NCBI GenBank assembly: GCA_030248295.1
Contig: JASANH010000871.1
Location: 53,196 to 117,195, forward strand
Source: Mesodorylaimus sp. YZB2_4
Taxonomy: Eukaryota; Nematoda; Enoplea; Dorylaimida; Dorylaimidae
Direction of reading: 5' to 3'
Length of the DNA: 64,000 nucleotides
Shown piece by piece: positions 37,801 to 51,000 of this stretch. Under the pieces are notes generated by a model. The model was given only the letters and a program-made list of their open reading frames with translations, searched no databases and was not told the DNA's origin. How positions within the stretch are numbered: position 1 is the first letter of the stretch; each line of letters begins with the position of its first letter. A program made the translations under genes and the position numbers.

Positions 37801-38241
37801 CCTGCTTGCACCGACGTCGCCGTCCAGCATCGTGGCTGTGCTTAGATAGTTGTTCCATCGTCACCCCTCCTTTCCTGTTCGACTCTGCGTTTGTAACTTG
37901 AATCAATCGTCGACTGCCCCCAGTCGTAGCCCGATCTTTCGGCTCGTCGTGCTGCGCGAGTGATGCGGATTTTAAACGGATTCATGCTTTTGGTGTGTTC
38001 TCAATTAAACGCTGTTTCTGTGTGATTATGTGGAAAAATGTCCGACCAGTCACTTTTTCGAGTTCTTACCTACTTATCCCTTGGATCAGGGATTTCATGT
38101 ATTTAGGCTCGTTTCGACAATCGGATTTTGTATTTTAGGAATTGTATGGCAACTGATACTCATCACTATTTGAAACGCGCTGGTGACGAGAGCGCGTTGG
38201 CGTTCTTGGTCTAGCAATATATCGGGAACGGAATATTTAAT
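31858..38241 (+). other. Long G/T-skewed stretch, probable first intron of ZMIZ
   Basis: Nearly 6.4 kb hold no exon I can recognise on either strand. The plus strand is strikingly rich in G and T and poor in C for almost the whole length, in the same sense as the short introns of the downstream ZMIZ gene. Strand skew of this kind is typical of transcribed intron sequence. Short ORFs such as the minus one at 33935-34135 look like by-products of the skew. Confidence 0.5.
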
Positions 38242-41200
38242 ATGGATCCAGCGAAAATGATGCCCAAGTCGAATATGATTGGAGCGACGCAGCAGTAAGT
38301 GGTTGAGGTGACCTAATTAAACTTAGGTGTGCCGGGGACGTGCTTTGTGTGTGAACGGGGTGACGTGCAGGATAGAGACGATAAAAAACCAGGATGTTGA
38401 CTGGGTAGAAGCGGGAAGACAATGTTGCACGTAGGCGCTAGCCACGGAGGAAGTATGATAATTAAGAGGAGTGGCAGGTGTCCTTATTGATAACTATTGT
38501 ACATTTTAGGGATATGATGTGGCACGCTGGAAGTGGCAATGCGCCTCAGGCGCATGGTGCCGTGTCCGTGGTGACGACGGTGTACTCGAATGTTCCCAGG
38601 TACCCGGGCCCTCCGCAAAGCTTTAATACGGCTACCATGCATCCTAATTCGGCGCCGAGCGTGTACGGTGTGGGCAATGGTCCGTCGACCGGTCCGTCTT
38701 ATGTGGGTGCCCCCGGACCCGTCTCCAAGTCGTCCACGTATTGCGGTGATAGTACTTACGCCTATGATCATCATCATCAAACGTATTCGGCGCCGGTTCC
38801 GCCGGAATACACGTCCAATGCACCTCAACACGCGGCGTTGAACGCAGCGCAAGTGGCGGCGGCGGCGGTTGCGACGGCCACAGCCACGGCGGTGGCAATC
38901 GATCAGTTCCAACCTTATCATCCTGGCCCGCAGGTAAGTTGGTTTGGGTTCGTCCATGCGCCCGATCGGAAGGCGTGTTTTGTTGTAGGCCGCTCCGTAT
39001 TCGAATTCTCCTTACCAGCAACCAGTCGGGGTGGCGCCGTCGGGACCGTACGGAGCTAATCCGAGGATGATGCAGCAGAGGCCATCGGTGAGTCATGGTC
39101 AGGCGTCGACGGTGTCGCGGTTGGTGACTTGTGTTTGTTTAGGTCCCATCACCCTACATGCCGGGTGTGCGAGCAGCAAGGCCGCAGCAGGCCAGTCCTC
39201 GATATCCAGGTGGAAATGTTAAGGGAGCTTTATCAGCCGCGTCCCCGTTTCCGAACGGGCAACAGGCCCAGGGACCGCCCTATATGGGCCCGATGCCGGG
39301 TGGTCAAGCGATGCTGCCGGGAGGCCAGCCGATGATGACACCGACCAGTCAGCCGAGGCCGATCATGCACAATGCGAACGGTGCGATGTGTCCGAGTATG
39401 GGACCGACGAATGGATACAATCCTCGTCTGCAAGCTGCGGCCATGAGAAGTCCGCACTATCCCATGCCGAATGCGAGTGCGGTCGGTCAAGCTCCACCCA
39501 TGCCTGGATACGTGCAACAGCTTCCGAGCTATGGACAACAACCGACGCAGCAAATGCAGCCCATGCAGGTGCCTATGTATCAGGTAATTACTACGTCATG
39601 TTTGCCTGGGAACCGGTTATAATAGCAGTGTATTTCAGCCACGACCTAATATGGTGTACGGAACAATGACTCCGTTACCAAACAATCCTACCCCGCCGCT
39701 GACGCCGGCCGCTGGCGGCGGGATGGTAGCACCGCCTGGATACGGCTCAGCACTCGTAAATGCCGGGCCGCCAGCAGTCATGATGGACGTGAAGCCAGCT
39801 ACGAATGCCCAAAGTAGGAGATGGCTTGTGATTGTCGACGTAGCAGGTGTAGTGATTTGGGTTGTTTCAGATGAAGATACTGAACCGAGACTGACGCTGC
39901 CAGTTAGGGACGGCGTTCTCCTGCAGCCATTTCGGTTGGAGCATAACGCGCCCGTTTCGCAACACGTTTTTATTTTGGACGATCGAACGTATCATCAATT
40001 GTGTACAAAGTAAGAAGGGACTTCGATAGTCCAAGGACTGTTGGATTTTGTGAGTTGATGAGTACTTTTTTAGTCCGAATATCGATCTTCAACTGAAATG
40101 TTTCCACGCCGAAGACAAAACCATGTCGAATAATTGGCCGCACAATGCCAATATTCAAATTTGCGTCAATGGGACACCAGTGGCTGTTCGACTCGTCGAG
40201 AGGCCTCTGTACATTAAATCGTTGTGTCAGAAACAAAAGAACACTTTGCAGATCGCCGTCCAGCAATGTTGCTGCGTAAGTGGTTCGATGATTCGATACA
40301 GTTTGACGTTTTAAAAATTGAATTGAGGTGTTTTAGTCGCATTTGTTCCTGCTCAGTCTAGTCAACCGCCCTACGGTCGATACGATGGTAAGACAGTTGG
40401 TACGACAACGATTATTATCGCCTGATCACTGTATCGAGAAAAGTAAGTTGAATGGGGGGGGGGGGATTGTAAATTTGGATAAGCATTTTGCTTTTTTTCA
40501 GTTCGAAGCTTTTTTCATTCCGGAGAAGTAGCACAAATGCGAAGTATTGAATGTGGGAATGGGAATCCGGAAATTGTGCAAATGTCCATAAATATGTCGT
40601 TGAAATGTCCGATAACCATGAAAAGAATCGATTTGCCAGCGAGAGGGCAAGAATGCAGGCACCCGCAGGTTTGAGTTTGATATTATTGGTTTGAGATTGA
40701 TGATTAAGGATCGATTTGTTTTAGTGTTTCGATTTGCGATCGTATTTGGTGATTAACAAGGAAAGGAACACGTGGCTTTGTCCAATTTGCAAGTAAGGGC
40801 ATGGAGGTGGTGATTAGGGAAAGATGGACTTTTATATTTGTTTCAGACGACTGGCGGCATTGGAATCGTTGGAAATCGACCAGTACGTGTGGGGTATATT
40901 GACAAATCTGAACAATTGTGACGTCGATGAGGTGACGGTGGATGGTGCAGCAGCTTGGAAGCCGGTCGTTCGACAGTCTACGGGTGCAGCCATGAAAGAA
41001 GAGAATGAGGGTGAGAGGAGGCTGCCTGACTGTTTTGCCACCATTAGCCTTGTCTTTTTTACGTTTAGTGCCTTGTAACAACACGAAACGGTTTAAACCA
41101 GATCCGGGTGCCAGTAGCGCAGGTGTTTGTACATGGGGGCAACCGAACATGCAATCGCCGCCTCCATCTTCAATGGGCTCTAATTCGTCGTCGGGTATGG

Positions 41201-42328
41201 GACAGCAGTTTTCGGCCAATGGTCAAGCGTCGCTTTATAATCGATCAGCTAGTGTACTTAGTCCGTATTATCCAGGCAATTCTCCGGGTGGACCGGCATC
41301 TTTTATGAATGTAAGTTCGTGCTGGTTTGTATTTGGAGAATTAGGCGAGTATGGTCTTTGATTTAGGCAAATCCAGCAACTCCAGCCGCGTGTCATACGC
41401 AAGGGGCTCCGTCCGTGAATGGTGTGCCATCGACGTCGTCATTCAGTGGACCGAACACTCCCCGCCAGTCGGTCGGCCCGTTGACTCCGCACAATTCTCG
41501 TTGCGGTCCGGCCACGCCTGCAACTCCCATGCAGCATAATCCGCCTTCAGTCGGACCACCGCCGAGAAGCGTTGGCAATCCGCCGTCGGTTGATAATTCC
41601 AATAAGGCGCTGCACGGGTCGGTGAATGCGTACGGGCGACAATCGCAACAACTACAGCAACAATCCAGTGTTGATGCATCGTTTTCTGGTAAGCCGTTTT
41701 GTTTCGATGCTAAAATTATCTAGTTTAGTAAAAACAAGGTGGTTTTTTCGTGTTTCAGGTTCTGCACCGTATACGCCGGTTTCGGTGAGCAGCGCTGGTA
41801 GCCACCCGAGTACGAACAACGCAACGAATACATCGACGACCGCTGAAGCTGGTTTGGATTTTCCCGATTTCACTTTCGACGCGAGTGATTTATTAGGCAG
41901 CGGTGATGTGACGCAGCCAGGTGCCACGGTACGTAAGAGGAGCATTGATTTAGAGAAGCTGGTTTTTGTGTAATTGACGTAGGCTAGGTGGATGCTTACA
42001 ATTGGATATTTTCTAGTTGTTCAACGATCCGGAAGAATTAATGAAATATTTGGCCGACGATACGGATTTTGGTGGCGGTTATACGTTTAGCAATAATGCA
42101 AACGGGGCCGCTAATTCGCTTTTGCCATCGGCTAGTCTGGATGAGAAGCAGCAAAGAAATACGCAGCAGAATGGATTATACGATTCCACTACCAAACAAT
42201 TGTCTTCGTCGGGTGGGCAGCAGCAGCAGCAAGGAGCTAACTACGCAAGTCACAGAGGCAATGCACAGACTACGTCGGCGGCCGATTTGGCATCGATGGA
42301 TGATATATTATCATTTTTGGATAAATAA
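38242..42328 (+). CDS. ZMIZ1: ZMIZ/tonalli-type SP-RING (MIZ) zinc-finger transcriptional coregulator
   Basis: ZMIZ proteins are PIAS-like nuclear coactivators that join SUMO ligation to chromatin remodelling; the fly ortholog is tonalli. The first coding exon ([18 protein letters not shown], 38242-38294) splices to 38511 (DMMWHAGSG). Long Pro/Gly/Gln/Ala-rich exons follow to about 39800. The conserved core starts around 39870 and includes [37 protein letters not shown] and [10 protein letters not shown]. The SP-RING follows: [20 protein letters not shown], then QCFDLRSYL and WLCPICN, with the zinc ligands C, C, H, C, C all present. [14 protein letters not shown] closes it. The C-terminal half is Ser/Pro/Asn/Gln-rich with acidic patches ([13 protein letters not shown]) and ends DDILSFLDK, resembling an activation motif. 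A far-upstream 5' exon is possible at 31827. Confidence 0.93.
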
Positions 42329-43403
42329 TCTGATGTGGTGAGTGGATCGCTTAGTAGTCTTCATATCGGGGGGGGGGGGGGGGGGATTGGTGTGTTTCCT
42401 TACAAGTAGCTTCTGAGCAACAGATCACGTGCCTGTTCTTGAATATTCCTTTACACGATACGAGTTTTGTATTTCTTCTTTTGTTTGAGAATACGGAGGT
42501 GGTCTCTATGAAACAGCTCTGGATTTTTCAATTCGCATCGGTCTCCGGTGTAATGTGTGTGAAAATTTTTAAAAGGGCTTTTTCTGGCGTACGACTGTGA
42601 GATGAATAATTTTTGGTTTATTTATTTTTTGTATAGGTTTTGCCATTTTTTTTTACAACCTGCTGCCAAATTTTTTACTTAAAATAAGGAGGCGCTCGAT
42701 AATTGAGCAGTCTTGGAATGACAATGGCGATTTATGGTCTTTTTTTGTTGAAATTAGGTTCTTGGTAATATGGTGTAATTTGTTAGCCATAAGTTTGAAA
42801 AAAGATTAAAATCAGATGCGTTCAGGTAATGAGGAGTGTATTATTGTACCATGTTGGCATTAACAGTGTATCGATTGCTAGTGCTGTGTAGAATGTAACT
42901 TAGGCTTTATAAGTTTGCATATTTTTATCAGTTTTTCGAGAAAATGTGCGAATGCGTGGCGCTTATTGGAAAGTGCATCCATTATGCTTTATGCGGGCAC
43001 GACGCGTTCTCGTTTTTTATCTCCGATCCTTTACTATCTTTCTGATTGGCTGTATTTTATGTGGTAGTTCGTATTTTGTATATATTTTCGCTTTTTGTAT
43101 TTTGTTTATTACGTGTCGCTGGTGGTGTAGCTAATAAGAAATGTATTGGGAAGAAAAAAGTGAAAGTTGGAAATGAAAAGACTGGTTTTGGTGGAAGTTA
43201 CAAGGCGATAGAATGGTGTGAGATACTAGTAGAGTTCCCGCGGAAATTTTGAAATTGGAGTAGGAAGTTGACTGCTTATGACAAAAAACTAAGTCGGTGT
43301 GTGCGCGAGAGACTTCGGGCTGTTTTTGGTGGATTTTGATTTCGATTTGAAAAAATTATAGGAACTGGTTGAAATTTTGCGGGAATAACGATTACTAATT
43401 AGA
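42329..43403. other. ZMIZ 3' region and Gi alpha upstream region
   Basis: No coding exon was found. It contains an uninterrupted run of about 18 G at 42367-42384, several T-rich blocks, and presumably the ZMIZ 3' untranslated region and the Gi promoter and 5' leader. Short ORFs at 42946-43252 lack similarity to anything I know. Confidence 0.5.
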
Positions 43404-45836
<2,433 letters not shown>

Positions 45837-45858
45837 GGTAAGGTTGTGAGATGGCGGT

Positions 45859-47092
45859 CAGGTCCTGCATTGGGTCCTACCTGAACCTACCCAGAGCCAG
45901 TTTTTTTTGGGTTGGGTCGAATATCCAAACCTAGGTAAACTCAACTTTTTAAAAAATCCTGCCAAATTTATGAGTCCTGCGGTCGTAATTACTGCTTATG
46001 AATGAAAAATAAAAATAAAAATTGGCTTTATATGATGATAAATGCAACTTTTCACTGATGCGTTTTCGAACTTTGACTTTGAATTTTTTAAAGCTTTGAA
46101 GATATGTGGTAACAAAATTGAGTTGGGTCCAATTTTAAAAAACGAAATGAGTCTTGGTGTGGGTTAGGTTGGGTCAAATCAGAGTCCTGCACGGGTATGA
46201 AAATCGTACCCGGCATACCTTACCCATACGTATACCCGTATCCGTAATTTTCCCAGCCCCAGCCAGTGGCACAATTAGATGAGACGTGTCTGATCATGAG
46301 TCGCAGAACAGGCATACAAGAAAGTCACATCTCTTATACAAGCGACACCTGTCCTAATCTAAGGAACCGCTGGCGTAAGAGTGAAAGTGACTTGGATCCT
46401 GCAAAGGGTCAAGGTTGCTGCACTGGTGCATATCTGTCATATACAAGTATGGACTCCAAGCGCCGCAGCCTTATTTCCCTCGGCTCCCTCTTAGAAGCTC
46501 AGAAATACTCGGTCATCTTTTCTTCTACCTTGTTTCAAAGGTTTCTAACTTAAGATGCTCTGCACAGTTGCAGTTTTATCTCCCAGATAAATTTCCACAA
46601 ATCCAGCTTTATAGCATCATTTCACCTTGGTTTTTTAAGTTTTTTGTCGCTGCTTTGATAGGAGCTTAGATAAGCAAGAAATCAGTCAGTCGTGTCGTTT
46701 CATGTGACACCCACCTCTAGGAGTCTACGGTTTCTTTGAGAATATACACGCCCTTCACGTGCCGCGTGTACATCCTAAAGAAAACAGATAGTAGATATGG
46801 ATATGATTTCGATATCGATATGTCAAATGATATCGATATCGATTAGATATAGATCTGGATATGGATATCAACAGTAGTCACAACAAGCCTCCTAAAAGGC
46901 AGACGTCAGAACTTTTTCGCAAAAAAACAGACCCAAAATGCATTAGATTTAAATTTGCAGCGCTGTCAGAAATAAGAATAAAAAAATGAAACAAGAACGA
47001 ATACCCCTACCCGTCGCCTCTTACCCATACCCGCCGGGTACGGGTACCTATGCAGGACTCTACCTCAAATTTTTGACCCAATGCAGGACCTG
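45859..47092. mobile_element. Outer hAT-like element directly downstream of Gi alpha
   Basis: Both ends read CAGGTCCTGCATTGGGTC inward, a perfect 18-base inverted repeat (45859-45876 and the complement of 47075-47092). Just inside lie repeated GGGTTGGGTC and CCTACC words, the subterminal pattern seen in hAT ends. Immediate flanks (atggcggt and gtttggtg) do not form a clear target duplication. A second unit is inserted at 46180-47062. The uninterrupted element would be only about 350 bases and noncoding. Confidence 0.72.
46180..47062. mobile_element. Inner hAT-type element nested in the outer one
   Basis: Ends read CAGAGTCCTGCACGGGTA and TAGAGTCCTGCATAGGTA inward, starting with the YARNG pattern of hAT termini. 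Flanks ggtcaaat (46172-46179) and cctcaaat (47063-47070) share tcaaat, an 8-base duplication with two changes. Subterminal CGGGTA/TACCCG words recur at both ends. The 883-base interior has no credible transposase. It contains a 13-base perfect inverted repeat of TCGATATCGATAT (46809-46842). Its terminal word GTCCTGCA is shared with the outer element, so the two are related. Confidence 0.8.
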
Positions 47093-48081
47093 GTTTGGTG
47101 GTCTTTGTGGCCTGACCCTGGGGAATCTTATTTTTAGGCTGACTTGCATATCCGTCCGTAGGTGCCTGGAGAAGATATCCCAGATGTGTCTGTAGTTCTT
47201 GGATGGAGCTAGTGCGTGTTCTTTGCAAATGTGGTCTTATATGATTTAGTTGTACTTGAATGATATGGCTGCTATCCGAGGCTGCTTGCGATGCCTTATT
47301 GGGAACTCGTGCTCTTATTGTTTTGAGGCGGTGATTCGTTTGTTAGAGGGTGTACATGATTCGTAGCTTTAAATCGTGCGCGTAATATAAGCATTTCTGG
47401 CGGCTGATTAAGGCAGTGTTGGGTTAGCCGAGAGGATGGTAGGGTTAGGGAATGGTGCCTGTGTACATGCTGAGTGTGCCTGCAATTTATAGCCTATCAT
47501 TCGAGGCGGCGATGTTTGGTTTTTGTGGTCTGAAATGGGTTTTAGTAAAGTGCCTAATTGTATGTTGGAATGCGGGGGTGGGCAAAGTGCGAACAAGTCG
47601 ATCCTCACATTCGAGGATGGCATTTACAAAAACACAGGTTGTAAATGGCATTGTCTTAGAATGGGGCGGGCGGTAACGGATTTGGGCGCGAGGAGTGTTT
47701 GGTGATGCGGGAGGAAGTTTCTGGGGTAACGACCCCTCCTGCCGATGCGAGAGAAGAGAAGGGTGAAAGTTAGAATGGCGTGGAGAGTATGCGTTGGATG
47801 GTCGACCTAGTCACGTATACGCTCGGCCTTTCCCATCAATTGCTGCTCATCATCGTTCCTATTTTTAGTGCAGCTGCTGGTAGAGACGTAGCCAAGATTG
47901 GGCCGACTCGTTTCCAAGACGTGACCAGGACGAGGACGAAGAGTGGTTGAGGAAACGGGTCAGGGTTACTCGTCCCCCCCCCCGCATACCGGGGACTGTT
48001 CATTGTGGGCTAGTGTCTAGAGTGGCCATCGATTCGTGACCAGTCGGTGGCTTCTCCTTGTTCGGACTGTGATCGGGAGTT
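47093..48081. other. Interval upstream of the second PAN/ZP gene
   Basis: No exon or recognisable repeat was found apart from a C-run at 47976. It probably carries the promoter and leader of the PAN/ZP gene that starts at 48082. Short ORFs show no similarity I recognise. Confidence 0.45.
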
Positions 48082-51000
48082 ATGGCCATGGAGCATTGCT
48101 GGAGAAAACTCGATCGGCTTGTCTTACTTTTCATATTGCTACGAGCAGCTAGTGCCGGTGAGTTTGTGCTACAGTAGAGTGTGTCAGCCAGGTTGGAGTG
48201 CCAGTGGAGTGAGAGTTCAGTTCGTCAGTAACTGTTGGATAATAGACGTCTAAAATGGCTATCCATGCAAGGAGGCTAGAACCGGTGGCAGATTCATTCG
48301 AGGGGTGACTCCTTGAGCCACTTGACCTGCCTCTGTGCATTCGATCACTAACAGCTGCTGTCACGAGCCAAGAAGGTTGGTCCGATTTTGTTTGGCATTT
48401 GTTCAGTGCTTCCATATTTCCTAGTTTTATGGTGACTTTTTGCCCCACTGGCATCCCCGCGGGTCTGCCCAGATTGTGGGCTTGAGGGTGACGGGTCTAC
48501 ATAACAGTGGACTGGCTGATTTGGGCACTACTCTAGGCTGTGGCACGCTGGGCTTGCTTGATTGCGTGATTGGCATGCTGTAATCGAGTTGGCCGTAGAT
48601 AGGAGAAACAAATCGGAGCAATTTCTATTTGGCGGCTGATACAGCCAAGGTCGGCGACTGGCGTGTTTGTATATGGGGCCTTGGTTGGGCGAGTTATGTG
48701 TGCAATACATGACTGTCTTAAAGATGACATTGGGTCGCATTTTGTCATTTCGCGTCCGATTTTCCAGTGCCGTTTCTCAACTGCATGCCTTCGTGAGAGT
48801 GACACGAGCCGATGCGTTTACTCTTTGGTTACGTCACTTGCGTCGGCCATTTTCGCTCCTTCTCACTCTCACACTTTGCCAAACAATGTCTCCGTGCGCA
48901 TACCATTTGATTAGCTATAAAGCACGGCCGATACACTCGCCCTTGGAAACAGTCTCGCAAGCACCGACTCATTTTTGTCGCTTTTCTTCCTGATCAATGG
49001 GCGAGAAGAATTGGCCCACGTCTTTCCCAGTATGGCCCTCGTAGGCATGCGAGAAACCTTGTTCGAGGGAGTCTAGGCCAAGTAGAAGGCCATTTCGGAA
49101 GTGACACACTTCCTAGAGGCGAGGCCATATAAGGAATAGCCTTGACAAAAGGACACGCTTTTCATGAAAAGACGCCCATTGCCCGGGCGCACTCAATTCT
49201 GGGCCACCGAGAACTCGCACTAGCAATCAACAATGGCCAGTGGATACACTGCCCGAGTGGCCATTGAAGACTATTCGGTGGGAAAAAAAGGCAGCCCACA
49301 ATGCACGGCCGAGGAACGTGCTCGTAGTAAATGCCTGTTTGTGAAGGAACAGTTGGCTAATTGAAAAGAGGACCAGTCGCCAATGACATTTGTCCTTGAC
49401 GCCTATGATTGGAATGAGGATAAGGGTGTCAGGCCAAAGAAGGTTCGCTCTTTTTAGCCCGTACACGGAAATCATGGCATCCCGTAATTTCACTGAAACC
49501 ATGGGATGTGGCCTGTGCATGATTCGCTGTGGCAACCTAGTCAGTCACCAAACCACAGAGTGACTGAAAGTAACTCTGGACACAGGCCAAACATGCTCTA
49601 TTGTACTCGCCCACCAAAATGACCTGTGAGCTTGGACTGAATGAAGTGCCTCTACCGCATGTAGGACCTTGCAGTTTCAGTTATCCAGTTCAAGTGGGGG
49701 CCAGCAATCTGATCATAGCACACGCTAGCCGAGTCCACCATGCTATCCCTGAAGGAGGCGAGACCACTCTGAGCCTACTCCGCACCATAGCAGGGGTCAG
49801 TGTGCTGTCTGCGGTACCGTAGAGACAAGAACAAAGTGGAGAGTGGATGAGTGCAGCATGGAAACGCCCTGTTTTTCTGCACGGGTGCACTTGGATACGC
49901 TAGAATGAGCCCCGACCTACCATGCTATCCCTGAAGGAGGCAAGACCACTCTGAACCCACTCCGCACCATAGCAGGGGTCAGTGTGCTGCCTGCGGCACC
50001 GTATGTGAGACAAGAACAAAGTGGAGAGTGGATGAGTGCAGCATGGAAATGGCCTGTTTTTCTGCATGGGTTTGGATACGCTAGCCGACCAAGCCCCGAC
50101 CTACCATGCTATCCCTGAAGGAGGCAAGACCACTCTGAACCCACTCCGCACCATAGCAGGGGTCAGTGTGCTGCCTGCGGCACCGTATGTGAGACAAGAA
50201 CAAAGTGGAGAGTGGATGAGTGCAGCATGGAAATGGCCTGTTTTTCTGCACGGATGCATTTGGATGCCGTGTATGGCCCGCCCGTCGGCACACTACACCA
50301 CTCGCCAGCGGCCGCGCACTCACTTTCTAATTTGATCCTCTTCATTTCAGTCTATCAATGCAGTCCGAACGACGTGACCGTTTTCGTTCGAGTATCGCGG
50401 GCTCGTCTGACTGGCTCTCCGACCGTCGTTTCAAATGCGGGTGACGATATTTCGTGCGCTTATTTTTGTAAAAATAATATTGAACCGACGACTGGCGCGC
50501 CTCGGCCGTGCGCTTCGTTCAATTACGACGGCCGCCAAACGTGTTACTTCTTCGACAATGCAGCTACACCCGCCGGATCGGCTATCCTCGCACCGAATCC
50601 CAGCGCCAGCAATTTCTACTACGAGAAAGTTTGTGTGCCAGGTGAGTTGGGTAGATGGACCATCGGCATGTGAGCCAGGGCGGGCGGACGCGAGTGTGGC
50701 ATCGCCAGATCGTATCAGCTTCCAGTCGGGCACATCCAGAGCAACATCCCCCTGCATTCTACCGGGCCCATGAAACCAGAACCAGATGATCAGCTCTGCA
50801 TTGTCTCCTTTTCAGCCGTCACAGCTCACCAGGCCTGCGCGTATCGCTCGTTCGCCTTTGAGCGATCACGGAACAGTCGTCTGGACGGCTTCGTCAAGAA
50901 GTCAGTGCAAGTGGCTTCGCGGGAAGACTGTTTGTCGGCGTGCCTGCTCGAAGAATCGTTCGTTTGTCGATCGGTCAATTACAACTACAACACATTCTTC

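Noticed and set aside
46266..46553. Transposase fragment inside the inner hAT-like unit
   Set aside because: The 95-codon frame shows no hAT dimerisation or catalytic motifs and ends without similarity to anything I recognise.
49740..50272. CRISPR-like array
   Set aside because: Units are adjacent 183-base tandem copies without short repeats and unique spacers, and the context is an animal intron.
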